Part shown: in pieces, positions 12,771-23,066 of the stretch | Position numbering within the stretch: position 1 is the first letter of the stretch | Layout of the letters: the number at the start of each line of letters is the position of its first letter | Assembly: GCA_963681505.1 (NCBI GenBank) | Contig: OY811992.1 | Coordinates: 248,001 to 312,000 of the forward strand | Length of the DNA stretch: 64,000 nucleotides | Direction of reading: 5' to 3' | Source: Eunapius fragilis | Taxonomy: Eukaryota > Porifera > Demospongiae > Spongillida > Spongillidae | Notes under the pieces: model-generated | What the model was told of the DNA's origin: nothing | The model's database searches: none | The model's input: the letters and a program-made list of their open reading frames with translations, nothing else | Translations under genes and position numbers: made by a program

Positions 12771-15597
12771 ATGAAAGCTGCATTGGAAAAGAAACATCTC
12801 ACCGTAAACGAAACGGAACTGTCTCAATTATATCAGAGCAGGACGCTCTCGTTATTTCGTCGGTTTTCGTTTGGAGTCGGACATTTCTTCAATGACATGT
12901 GCGCCAGTATGTGGTTCAGCTACATGATAGTCTTCTACCATCTTGTTTTGGGCATTGACAATAGCTTGGCTGGAACACTCGTCCTTATAGGCCAAATTGC
13001 CGATGCTTGTGCAACTCCCGTTATTGGATATCTTTGTGATAATACGCGTTCTCGCTACGGAAGAAGAAAGATATGGCATTTTTCTGGAACAGTGATGGTG
13101 GCTGTTTCGTTCTTCTTTTTCTGGCATCACTGTCTTGGCTGTCAGAGTGCAACCTCTAATTTACAAATCTTGTACTTCTCATCGTTCATCGTTGTGTTCC
13201 AAGTGGGGTGGGCAGCTGTCCAGATAGCTCACCTGGCGCTCATTCCTGAGCTGGTGTCTGACGAAAACGACAGAGTGGGTCTGAACGCCATCAGGTTAGA
13301 ATATTAGCACGCAGTTTGCCTTGAGACGAGGCCTGTGGATGGAGGGAGGAGGGGGGGTAGGGGGGGGATTTTAAAAACATTCTTGCGTCTGCTTGTATTT
13401 ACTATTCGCATTTAAAGTTGCCTGACAATGTCGTCTTTCAGTACTTTTCAAATTACATCCTCTAAGTGCAGCTGTACACCTAGGTGACTTAGCAACCTTC
13501 GTAGCAGGTTGTTAGAGACTAAAGCAAATGCAAAAAGTTTCATGTAATGTGTACCGTATCCAGGTGTATAGTCTATGTGTACCGTATCCAGGTGTATAGT
13601 CTATGTGTATCGTATCCAGGTGTATAGTCTACGTATCCAGGTGTATAGTCTATGTCCCTGGTGACTTACAGAGTGCCTTTCGTATGTAGGTATGCCTTCA
13701 CAATCATCTCCAGTGTGGTGGTGTATGGAGCCATGTGGGGGCTGCTGCTGCACTTTGGTGCGCTCACTGGAGGAAGGATCAACTCCAATGATGAATGGAT
13801 ATTTTCGGTACAATGCACACAGACTATGTATTTAGGGGTGTGGCCAGAATGCAGTTAGAGTGCATCACTTGATTGTGTATTTAACCTTTCACAGGGTACT
13901 GCACTAGGAATCATTGGTACTGGACTGGTCTTCACCACGGCGTTTCACCTATTCACTTATGAACCAAGTACAACACAACAACAGAACACAGAGATGGCCA
14001 GAGGGCTGACCAGGGCATGGTATATGTGGTTCCTGTCACCTCAATTCTATCTGGTATGTATTTGGGAGTTTGATCACTGGTACCTTGTGTGAAAAAGTCC
14101 TAACCTAAATTGCGTGACCGCTAAGCTTTACAGAACTCTTATGTACCCACTTAAAACACAGCAGTGCCCAGCAAACCCCCCCCCCCCCCCCCATATAATG
14201 ATTGCTGGATATCCCCCCCCCCCCCCCCCCCCCCCCCCCATATCAGAATTCGGTTAGTGATTCACTCAGCATTTGTAATGATGCAATTATATGGGGGGGG
14301 GGGGGGGGGAGGGATTCCAGCAACATGTGCAAGACCTATGAGTACTTAGCTGTGCATGTGTTGACATCTCTCCTTTCACATCTTCCCCTTCCCCTCCTCC
14401 CCTACACCTCCAGGTCGCAATTATCTACATGACAACACGGTTGGTCGTCAACTTCTCTCAGGTTTACACACCTCTGTATGTCCTGGATACTTTGTTGCTG
14501 GACAAAGTGCGTTCTTATTAATTTGCATAGTTAAGGAGGTGTCATTTAATAATGCTGTGGACGGGGTCCTTAACCCTCAAGCTATTGAGGCAGACCCCTG
14601 GGGGGCAGGCCAATGTTGCATAATCACTGTCTCCCCCTGGGGGGCAGGCCAATGTTGCATAACCACTGTCTCCCCCTGGGGGGCAGGCCAATGTTGCATA
14701 ACCACTGTCTCCCCCTGGGGGGCAGGCCAATGTTGCATAACCACTGTCTCCCCTGGGGGGGCAGGCCAATGTTGCACAACCACTGTTTCCCGCTGGGGGG
14801 CAGGCCTATGTTGCATAACCACTGTCTCCCCCTGGGGGGCAGGCCAATGTTGCATAACCACTGTCTCCCCCTGGGGGGCAGGCCAAGTTGCATAACCACT
14901 GTCTCCCCTGGGGGGGCAGGCCAATGTTGCACAACCACTGTTTCCCCCTGGGGGGGCAGGCCAATGTTGCATAACCACTGTCTCCCCCTGGGGGGCAGGC
15001 CAATGTTGCATAATCACTGTCTCCTCCTGGGGGGCAGGCCAATGTTGCAACTGTCCCTCTGGCTACATTCATTGCAAGTTTCCTTACTACCATCGCAGTA
15101 CAACACATAAACAAGTTGATTGGAAGAAACGTAAGTGTACTATACACCCCTGTTACTATGGTGACTAGAGGAACATACCCTGTCACTATGGTGACTACCC
15201 ATCACTGTCTTTCCCAACAGATTACCTATCTGGTGGCACTTATTGTTCTGGCAGGATCTCTGTGAGTCTAAGTAGTTTCACACTTGTGTCTATTGCCACA
15301 CCCTCTCCCTCTCCTCCCCTCTCTCCTCCCCTTTCTCTCTCCTCCCTCCCCCTCTCCTCCCTCTCTCTCTCTCCTCCCCTCTCTCTCTCCTCCCTCCCCC
15401 TCTCACAGTATACTGCTTTACTATCAAAAGCCGCCAACCAGCATTGGTGAAACCTTAGGTGTGTATGAAGCCATGGTTCTGCTTGGGATTGGTGGGACAA
15501 TCCTCTATGTGACATCACTGTCAATGGTGGCTGATCTAATAGGCTTCACTGTTGTAAGGCACACTGGTGGAGTGGTCACTTCAAATCATTGCTCTCT

Positions 15598-15641
<44 letters not shown>

Positions 15642-16436
15642 GTAGCAGTGCATTTGTTTATGGAGTAATGAGTTTTGCAGACAAGCTGTGCAATGGTTTA
15701 GCTGTTCAGATAGCACAGTCACTCCACCCATGTTCTGATTCAAGGTATTATAATGATGGTGGGTTCTGATGTTTACGGTGACAGACAGTGCTTGAATGGG
15801 TTAATATGGGATGGTATTAGCAAAGGGTTAATATGGGATGGTGTCTGCTGATATCTACAAGTACCTGTAAGTACCAGTAGTTTTCATGATTTCAAATGTG
15901 ATTATTACCCACTGAGAACCAGCCATTATTTGTCACTGGAGGCATGCTGAATTTCAACACAGGCATTAAATGGACTCCATTTGTTTAGAATGTAAAGTGG
16001 GAGAGGAAGTCAGATCCTCTAGCATACACTACCTTCTCCTTGGTACCATGTGTTCCTTTACAGTCAGAACTGTGGTACCTACTACAGACAGCTCATGGTA
16101 TTTGTACCTGCTGGGGCCTCAGTAATGGCTCTCATCTCTTTGGTTATCCTTGCTCTTCTGGTGCTCATGAAGAAACACTGTCAAGGTACAGAGTGCGGGG
16201 TACAAGGTACAGAGTGCGGGGTACAAGGTACATAGCGCGGGGTACAATGTACTGTAGAGCGCAGGGTACAAAATCAAATTTGTGTTTGGGTTGCATTGGT
16301 ACGTAACAAACCACACCTTGTGTCACTGCATCTCTTATCCCCAGCACAGAACAAACCCTCAACTGTCATGGATGACCCTTCCAATGATGTGGATGAGCCT
16401 TTAATCGATGAGTCTACCCCTCTGATACAGGACTAG
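12771..16436 (+). CDS. MFSD12: MFSD12 major-facilitator transporter
   Basis: Twelve-helix MFS protein of the MFSD12 family; the vertebrate member imports cysteine into lysosomes and melanosomes and affects pigmentation. Ten exons join in frame: 12771-13294, 13690-13807, 13895-14053, 14414-14506, 15038-15130, 15221-15261, 15409-15553, 15641-15744, 16064-16185 and 16345-16436 (496 aa). Diagnostic blocks: [18 protein letters not shown] near the N terminus, [16 protein letters not shown], the loop [51 protein letters not shown] and QSLHPC. The tail has an acidic/leucine stretch ([14 protein letters not shown]), a plausible lysosomal sorting signal. ATG 12771 was chosen because it directly precedes the conserved start and follows a poly-A run. 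Exon 5 (acceptor) and exon 9 (donor) are flanked by repeated splice sites. DMXL diverges upstream; DDX49 converges downstream. Confidence 0.95.
13545..13645 (+). repeat. Short tandem repeat before MFSD12 exon 2
   Basis: About four copies, roughly 28 bp, of the motif TATCCAGGTGTATAGTCTA in MFSD12 intron 1, 45 bp upstream of the exon 2 acceptor. Units contain AG dinucleotides (CCAG, ATAG) that look acceptor-like. Confidence 0.8.
14165..14325. mobile_element. Poly-C/poly-G foldback, MITE-like, MFSD12 intron 3
   Basis: Long C runs beside CATATAATGATTGCTGGA are mirrored about 100 bp later by TGCAATTATATG followed by a G run and a reversed GGATTCCAGCAA. The inverted arrangement suggests a small non-autonomous element. 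Homopolymer lengths may be unreliable in the assembly. Confidence 0.5.
14590..15047 (+). repeat. 39-40-bp array carrying 12 copies of the MFSD12 exon 5 acceptor
   Basis: Twelve units, each with GGGGGGCAG/GCCAATGTTGCA, fill MFSD12 intron 4. The last copy is the real junction: CAG ends at 15037 and exon 5 begins GCC AAT GTT GCA ACT. In upstream copies the same four codons are usually followed by TAA, so using a decoy acceptor gives an immediate in-frame stop. Two copies read CAA instead, and one copy has lost a base. Confidence 0.93.
15604..15640 (+). repeat. (CA)n ending in the MFSD12 exon 8 acceptor
   Basis: About 18 CA dinucleotides run straight into the acceptor CACAG at 15640. There is no conventional pyrimidine tract. 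Confidence 0.9.
16181..16245 (+). repeat. 21-bp repeat of the MFSD12 exon 9 donor
   Basis: The exon end TCAAG/GTACAGAG is followed by copies of the unit with donors at 16186, 16207 and 16228 (CAAG/GTACAGAGTGCGG). The spacing is exactly 21 nt. Use of donor 2 or 3 would add 7 or 14 codons without a stop. Confidence 0.9.
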
Positions 16437-16783
16437 AATCAAATTATGCAGTGGTATTTTCATTCATTATTTTTTTTGATATGCATCCCTAATTGAACTA
16501 CCTACGCTGCATGGATAATGTAAGGAGGTTCCCAAAGTTGGCAGTGGGTTAATTAACCATTCTATACTGACAGTGCTTACGTCAGATGTGAGTGGTGTGT
16601 AGAGCATACTCCAGCAGCTAAAGAACGTGGCAAGGCTACATGGGAGGGTTATGGTACACGCTGCCACTGATTCTAAATATAGATCAACTGCTTTAGTCGC
16701 AACAACTGTCATATGACCAGCATAATACACCATATGTGAAGACAACAATATGACAATGTGTTGAAGTGTCTTTAACATCCTTC
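16437..16783. other. Convergent 3' gap, MFSD12/DDX49
   Basis: This 347-bp stretch holds the 3' ends of the two convergent genes. No further gene, RNA or repeat was seen. Confidence 0.6.
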
Positions 16784-19700
16784 TCAAGTCGGCATTGCTG
16801 ATTTCTTCTGTCCCTGCAAGAAATGAAGATGTCCACCACTACACTCCCTCACCCACCACCTCACATACATCATCATCTCACATACACTGGCACTTACAAA
16901 CATTGCAATCCCCTCCCTCATATGACTCACTAGTCTTTTAAGCAACCTCTTCTTATGTTCATTGATCTTCCTCTTGTCACCAAAACTTGTTTCACTCAAT
17001 CTCTGCAGATAATAGTAAATGTGCTCCATTACATCCAAATGTGCCCTTTACTAAATTCAAACTTTCAAATTATCATTTCTGTACTCACCAGCTCCACTTC
17101 TTTCCTAGTGATGGTGACCAAAGTAAGTTGCTGCAGTACCTTGGCCTCATCCATTTCAAACTTTGTCATCTGTTTCCCTAAATTGCATTTGTCCGATAAA
17201 CAAACCTTAGCACTTACTTAACCCTAAAGCACTTACTTAACCTTGGCACTTAGGTACTTACTTAACCTAAGGTAATTACTTAACCCTAAGGTACTTACTT
17301 AACCCTAAGGCACTTACTTAACCCTAAGGTACTTACTTAACCCTAAGGCACTTACTTAACCCTAAGGTACTTACTTGTATGCAGCTCAATGTTCTTGATT
17401 CTCTCTACATCATGTTGTGTTACCATGGTGATAGACATTCCACCCCTTCCTGCAATAGGGACAAGTGTAATTAGATGTCTCTAAAACTTGATAACTAACC
17501 AACATACAATTAACTAGCTCATACATAATAACTAACCAGCATACGATTAACCTGCCCATAACTAACCAGCTCATTAACTAATAACTAACCTGCTCTGGCT
17601 GTACGTCCAACACGATGAATGTAGTCTTTAGAGGAGGCAGGTACATTGTAATTAATGACCACTTGCACTGAGGGAATATCCAGCCCTCTAAGGTGAGGGG
17701 AGGGGCCTGATCATGATGGGAGGGGCTAAACACACCTACCTGCTTGCTACATCAGTGGCTACTAAGATCTGTACTTGTCCTGATTTGAACTGTGCTAAAG
17801 AGGCAAGTCGTTGACCCTGTAACGAGAGAGAAGTAGTGTCAGCATGAGCTCCCTGGGACAGAAGGGAATGCAGGGGTACACAGGGGTATCCAAGCTACCT
17901 GGAACACAAGGGAATGCAGGGGTGCACAGGGGTATCCAAGCTACCTGGGACACAAGGGAATGCAGGGGTGCACAGGGGTATCCAAGCTACCTGGGACACA
18001 AGGGAATGCAGGGGTGCACAGGGGTATCCAAGCTCCCTCAACATCAAGCCACAGACATGACAGCTCCTGTGGAAGGACGCCTTAAAACCTTGTGCATGGC
18101 CATCACACAATGGCCATCACACAATGGCTGCCATACCTACAAGTGGGAGTAAATATGATGACTGTCTTCTTATCCGGGCCCTCAGTGTGCAGCTGTTCCA
18201 GTAGAGCCACCAGATAGCAGTCCTTGACCTACGGTGGGCATTATTTGAAGTTATAGTAGGAACAGAAATAGAATCATAGCCACAGGCAGGCAGTGATCAA
18301 AACAGGGGTGAGGTATGAGGGGAGATGAAGGGAAGGTGAGGTGTGAGGGGAGATGAAGGGAAGGTGAGGGTGTGAGGGGAAATGGAGGGAAGGTGAGGGT
18401 GTGAGGGGAGATGGAGGGAAGGTGAGGGTGTGAGGGAGATAAAGGAAAGGTGAGGGTGTGAGGGGAGATGGAGGGAAGGTGAGGGTGTGAGGGGAGGGGA
18501 GATGGAGGGAAGGTGAGGGTGTGGGGGAAGATGGAGGGAAGGTGAGGGTGTGAGGGAAGAGGTGGAACTGATAAAGGTGGACTAGCAAGGGTCTGTGATC
18601 TCCTGACATTACCTTTGCTGGGGTGAGAATGTATCTTTGGTCAAGCAGCTCCACAGTAACCTCACTACAAGGCATGGAGAAAAAAGCATCATAGAGCATC
18701 ATAGAGCATGTGTTATACTGCTTGTGGTTTTAACCATCCACAATAAGACCTTTTGTTCACATGAATAAATCATAACTTACTCCAATTGTGCTTCCCAATA
18801 AAAAGGTTCATTAATAGCTTTCTCTTTCAATCTAGATAGTGTATCTGTCAGAGTGGCACTAAAGAACAGAGTTTGTCTTTTGCTTGGTAAGGCTTCAAAG
18901 ATCACTTCTAAGTCATCCTCAAAACTCTTATCAAGCAACCTGTCAGCCTCATCAAGCACCTAAGATATCCAAGAGTATCCAGATTAAGGAATGTCCAAAC
19001 CCCTCAGAGTACCAAAAATACTTTCTCTCCACTCTGCAATGCAACACTACTCCACCCACCAAGCCCTACCAGGAACCGAAGTCTCTGAAATGACACAGTA
19101 TCTGTGCTCCTCAGGTGATCAGCCAGCCTTCCTGGGGTTGCTATGACAATGTGAGGATTGTTGGAAAGTTCCAAGCCTTGTTTCATCATGTCTGTTATTT
19201 GAATATGAATAAGGTCACTACAGACCAACACAGCAGTACTTCTCCCGTCCAATACAGGTGATGGGGAATACAATCATTGCAACACTTACTGTTGAGGTTA
19301 TGGTTTCCTGATTATCTCTTTAGTGGATCATTTTAAAGGTTAACCTGGTCACAGATATTGGTGTCCCCCTGGTAACAGCTATTCATGTCCTCTAGGTTAC
19401 ACTTTTGGGCCTTCATAATGCCACCTACCACCAACATTCTCGTAACATGAATATGCACATACCCACATTGGTCAACAATGGTTACTGTACATACCCACAC
19501 TGGTCACCAACGGTTACTGCACATACCCACACTGGTCACCAACGGTTACTGCACATACCCACACTGATCACCAACGGTTACTGCACATACCCACACTGGT
19601 CACCAACGGTTACTGCACATACCCACACTGGTCACCAATGGTTACTGCACATACCCACACTGGTCACTAATGGTTACTGCACATACCCACACTGGTCACC

Positions 19701-20518
19701 AACGGTTACTGCACATACCCACACTGATCACCAACGGTTACTGCACATACCCACACTGGTCACCAACGGTTACTGCACATACCCACACTGGTCACCAACG
19801 GTTACTGCACATACCAACACTGGTCACCAACGGTTACTGCACATACCAACACCACCAATGATCACTGCATCCTTCAAACCAATGTGGATACCGAACACCC
19901 TGAATTGTTCGGCTATCTGACAAGCAAGCTCTCTGTAGGTGTGAGGGTGAAGGGGATCAGAATGAGGTAAGCTATAATCTCACGCACCCTTCATACACAG
20001 TAACTAATGGCAACGGTAATATCATCTCGGGGGGGGGGTCCAGACTAATGGCAATGTGAATACCACCTCAGGGGTTACAGCCCAAGTTGAATGGTTAGGA
20101 TTATGGAGTTATTCCTTGTGTCAACCTAAGATTGTGCAGCGATGACAACGTCACGTGACTTGGCATGGATACAATGCCATGATTGTAGCTAGCTGCACGT
20201 GAAGACAAATAGTTAAGTTACCTTGTGGGTGTTATAACCAAGGCGAAGATACCATAAGGATCCTCTGAGAGCTTCTGAAGTATTGGAAGAGCAAAAGCTG
20301 CTGTCTTTCCGCTTCCAGTCTTCGCACACCCAATGCAGTCTCTGCCTGTTACAGTGAAAAATCTTCTTACATTCCGTCTCCATTCGTTTACACAATACCA
20401 TACCTTCTAAGATAGGAGGGATGCAATGTTCTTGTATAGGCGTGGGGTGTTTGAGTCCCATCTCACCAACTTGTCGAACAACCCATTCAACCAAACCAAG
20501 TTTCTCGAAACCAGCCAT
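16784..20518 (-). CDS. DDX49: DDX49 (Dbp8-type) DEAD-box RNA helicase
   Basis: Nucleolar ATP-dependent RNA helicase; known relatives act in 40S pre-rRNA processing. Fourteen exons join in frame: 20518-20404, 20345-20222, 19932-19847, 19191-19070, 18959-18781, 18664-18613, 18228-18137, 18066-17991, 17816-17740, 17687-17590, 17449-17375, 17177-17089, 17002-16898 and 16813-16784 (439 aa; human about 480). Motifs in order: Q-motif region [16 protein letters not shown], motif [36 protein letters not shown] (DEAD), [34 protein letters not shown] and [12 protein letters not shown]. All catalytic motifs are intact. The C-terminal basic tail is shorter than in vertebrates. ATG 20518 gives MAGFEKLGL, as in the family. 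A CACGTG sits 5 bp upstream. Four introns begin with arrays copied from their own donor. Confidence 0.96.
17209..17374 (-). repeat. DDX49 intron 11: array of GTAAGT donors
   Basis: On the gene strand the exon end CATACAA/GTAAGTACCTTAGGGTTAA is followed by about nine more copies of GTAAGTACCTTAGGGTTAA with small changes. Each copy contains a consensus donor. The TTAGGGTTA inside is not telomeric. Confidence 0.9.
17480..17592 (-). repeat. DDX49 intron 10: repeated GTTAGT donor
   Basis: The exon end GCAG/GTTAGTTATTAG is followed by degenerate copies (AGCTG/GTTAGTTATGGG, GCAG/GTTAATCG, GCTG/GTTAGTTATTATG). There are four to five donor-like sites within about 110 bp. Confidence 0.75.
17853..18040 (-). 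repeat. DDX49 exon 8 end plus donor repeated in 46-bp units
   Basis: The last codons of exon 8 (from [15 protein letters not shown]) plus the GTAGCT donor are copied about four times downstream with 46-bp spacing. Exon sequence is therefore part of the repeat unit. Because 46 is not a multiple of 3, use of a later donor would shift the frame. Confidence 0.9.
18295..18565. repeat. About 27-bp purine/pyrimidine minisatellite, DDX49 intron 6
   Basis: About ten units with core GGGGAGATGGAGGGAAGGTG lie in the intron between 18612 and 18229. No clear relation to the flanking junctions. Confidence 0.9.
19455..19850 (-). repeat. DDX49 intron 3: 32-bp array copied from the donor
   Basis: On the gene strand the exon end GGTGTTG/GTATGTGCAGTAACC is followed by about 12 units of 32 bp, each with CAGTGT(T/G)G/GTATGTGCAG. 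The unit spans the junction itself. Confidence 0.92.
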
Positions 20519-20985
20519 AGGAGCACGTGCTGAAGTGGCGGGAGCGGCTCAATTGTAATTGTTATATATGAAAATGGTTGTATCAAACAAAACTGTTGTT
20601 CCAGGACAAGCAAAAATGCGATGACGCTTTCCAAGGAAATAGAGAAGTTCAATTTAACGGGTATATCATGCTCGATCCATTCTCCGGGATGTCTCGTACC
20701 CAGATCAGTTTACGTAGTTCTTTTTTTTTTTTTTCTCACGAGGTCCTCTAAATACATGTCCAGGGTTGGGCAGTCGGCAGTATGTTGTAACACATTGAGT
20801 ACTTAATACATGGATGTAATGACCTAGTGCTGGTCATCAATATTGAACCGAGGTGATTGAGGCATGAGATAAGTATAACACATCTTCGCTTGCACATCTT
20901 TGAAATTTTTATGCATTGGCAATGAATTTATATTACACTGTGCTGGAAAGGAGAAATGTCTGACCACACAAGGCTCCTCTCATCA
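20519..20985. other. Intergenic region upstream of DDX49
   Basis: No gene recognised. It holds the proximal DDX49 promoter (CACGTG at 20523-20528), a poly-T near 20720, and one copy of a duplicated block ending at about 21000. Confidence 0.5.
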
Positions 20986-21243
20986 CTAGTCCTCCTTGTG
21001 ACTCTCAAACATCTCACACCACTTCTTTGTGAAGTAAATACTCAGTTTCTTTGATAAGGAGCAGAAGATCTAATAAGACCACGATGGCCAGGTGTAACAC
21101 CTGATCACACACCAGCCATCACACCATTTCTTTGTGAGCGGTCCTCACGGGCCAGCCAAGGTACTGACAAGGTGCAGGAATTAGGACATAGAAATGCCTC
21201 TGACACACACACAAGGCTCCTCTCATCACTAGTCATCCTTGTG
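20960..21243. repeat. Duplicated 3' block of the nurim region
   Basis: A block of about 45 bp containing CAAGGCTCCTCTCATCACTA occurs at 20960-21000 and again at 21191-21243. On the gene strand it covers the end and stop of two alternative C termini in different frames. Confidence 0.7.
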
Positions 21244-21442
21244 TGTCCAACTGGTCAAAATGGTTGCCCCAGCCCAGGTACACAGGAGACATCACGGCTA
21301 CCAGCAGTCGGTCATATGACATCACTGACACCGCCCACAGGATGAGGGTGGGGTCAAAGAACACTGGATGACACATGTGATCCAGCAGTCTCCTCTGTTC
21401 CCCGGGGGGCTTTCCTCTGCATAGGGTCACCCATACCTTGCA
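20986..21442 (-). pseudogene. NRM: Nurim (NRM) C-terminal fragment with a 1-nt frame disruption
   Basis: Nurim is a multi-pass inner nuclear membrane protein of unknown biochemical role. The exon from an acceptor at 21442 encodes VQGMGDPMQRKAPR and then, one frame over, EQRRLLDHMCHPVFFDPTLI through WAVSVMSYDRLLVAVMSPVY and LGWGNHFDQLD. This matches the family pattern GEP-K-P, RHPV, LLTVLWVV, TDRLLLA, LYLG-HG-DQ-D. The switch falls in CCCCCCGGGG (about 21401-21410); removing one base would restore a single frame. The frame stops at 21233. A second possible terminal exon at 21048-20986 ends KKWCEMFESHKED. The N-terminal exons were not identified. It may be a decayed gene, a homopolymer assembly error, or a real gene with an undetected short intron. 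Confidence 0.6.
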
Positions 21443-21923
21443 CTGAATAGTTCAGCTGTGGTGTGCTGGAGGTGGGGGTGGTGGAGAGTGGGATGTGTGG
21501 AGCAGAAGGGATGGTGGTAAGGTGAATGGTCAGACATCTCTGCACTTAGCCATGTTAAAATGAATATCAAAAACAAGATATTCTGGATTTGCCTGAATGT
21601 ACCAGTACCACATAGGGTTTTATCAAAGAGGTGGCACAATCACATGGGGTGCACAGGCGCGATGAACTATTTATACGGCTGCTCACATGCTGAGGTCTTT
21701 GGAACCTGGTTTAACTACCTTAAACTTTATTTATGTGGCATCCATTGGTGGACGTACCTCTTTATCTGCCATGTCACATTAAACCAGATGGGTCTGCAAA
21801 TTTATTAACTGTATTAGAAATGATGTATTAAGGTTTTTGTAATATAAGCTTAGGGCTAAACTTTATGGGTAGTGAGAGTGTGTGGTGTAGTCACTGCAGA
21901 GCTACTGCCTCTTATAGATCAAG

Positions 21924-22210
21924 CAGGGGGCGGATACAGGAATTCTGAAAGGAGGGGGTCCGACATGAATGACTAACCGGGGGGGGGGGGGGGGGGTGCG
22001 GGAGGGGGGATGTGCCATGCAGAAGCTTTTGGGGGTTCTGTACTTGGTGACACAGACTATCTATCCATATTGGCACCTGAAACTGTGTACTGTGCATCTG
22101 ATATACGATTAAGGCATACAATGAGGGTTAACTGCACACGTCACACGTGGTATAGGGGAGGGGGGAGGGGGTCCGGACCCCCCCCCCCCTCCCCCCTGCA
22201 TCCGCCCTTG
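21924..22210. mobile_element. hAT-like MITE
   Basis: The ends CAGGGGGCGGATACAGG and (reversed) CAAGGGCGGATGCAGG are flanked on both sides by GATCAAG, a likely target-site duplication. G-rich and C-rich subterminal tracts (GGTCCGGACCCC) are typical of non-autonomous hAT elements. No transposase. Confidence 0.7.
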
Positions 22211-23066
22211 ATCAAGAGAGGTGAGGAGAGGGATAAGGTATGGGAAGGTGTGGGGAAAGGTTATCGAGGAAGTGAGGGGTCATATGGTTACCTTGAGGGC
22301 ATTGAAACCTACATGTAGGAGGTGGCTTGTGGGTTAGAACACACATTGTTGTCAGTGGTGGGTAGAATGCTCTGGTGCATTTGTCAGAGGGAACTTTTAC
22401 TGCTGGGTCTGGGATTGTCTTTACCTGGGAGCAGGGGTGGAGATATATACATGGTTGCAGTCCAACATTATCACCCACCCCCAGGCTATCCTGCCTCATG
22501 CTCCTGCAAGTTGCAATAACAATATCTAACAGCCAATCTGTGCACCACACAAAACGTAACTACATCACAATTTGTGTTCAAAACAGTTAAACCAATATTG
22601 CACGTGCACATGCATCTGTCTGTGACAGCAGTGGGGTCCAGGCCAAGAAGGGGGGGGGGGGGGGGGGGGGGGGGGGGAGGGGGAGAGTACAATATGGGTG
22701 TGAAAGCAGGCCTATTTAAGATTACATGCAATCATATGGATTAGAGCCATCTGCTCTGGTCAAGTGGACATGCAGATGCTATTCTTACATTACAAAATGT
22801 AATGAAAGAATCAACTAGAGGCAACGAATAGACAACTCATCAATCAAACACCATCACCACCATGATACATTTTCAATCAGCTGATGTAATCTAATTATTG
22901 GGCAGTTTGTTTTAGTGCCAAAACATGCAATTACGTGTAGATTTGTGAATCTGCTATGAATACCAACAGCTCTTCAAATCTGAACAGGAGCAGGGAATTT
23001 TAATGTGCAAGATGCCATACATATTTTCGTTTACATAATTCCTTTTGGTGACGTCATTCTGCTCAC
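22211..23066. other. Unassigned stretch between nurim fragment and C2 gene
   Basis: It contains a long poly-G run (about 22650-22680) and short open frames on both strands. Some may be missing exons of nurim or the C2 gene, but none could be tied to a family. Confidence 0.4.

Noticed and set aside
14539-15110. Repeat protein with Gly-Ala-Gly-Gln-Cys-Cys units
   Set aside because: It is the array of duplicated MFSD12 acceptors read through, not a coding region.
17209-17374. Telomere-like TTAGGGTTA repeats
   Set aside because: The unit is 19-20 bp and derives from the adjoining splice donor; there is no pure TTAGGG run.
20150-20159. Perfect GTCACGTGAC palindrome as a promoter element
   Set aside because: It lies within DDX49 intron 2, away from any start codon, so no role can be assigned.
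22322-22519. Plus-strand frame with an RCC1-like CGLEHTLL motif
   Set aside because: A short match only, with no repeat blades around it, no splice context, and it overlaps minus-strand candidates.
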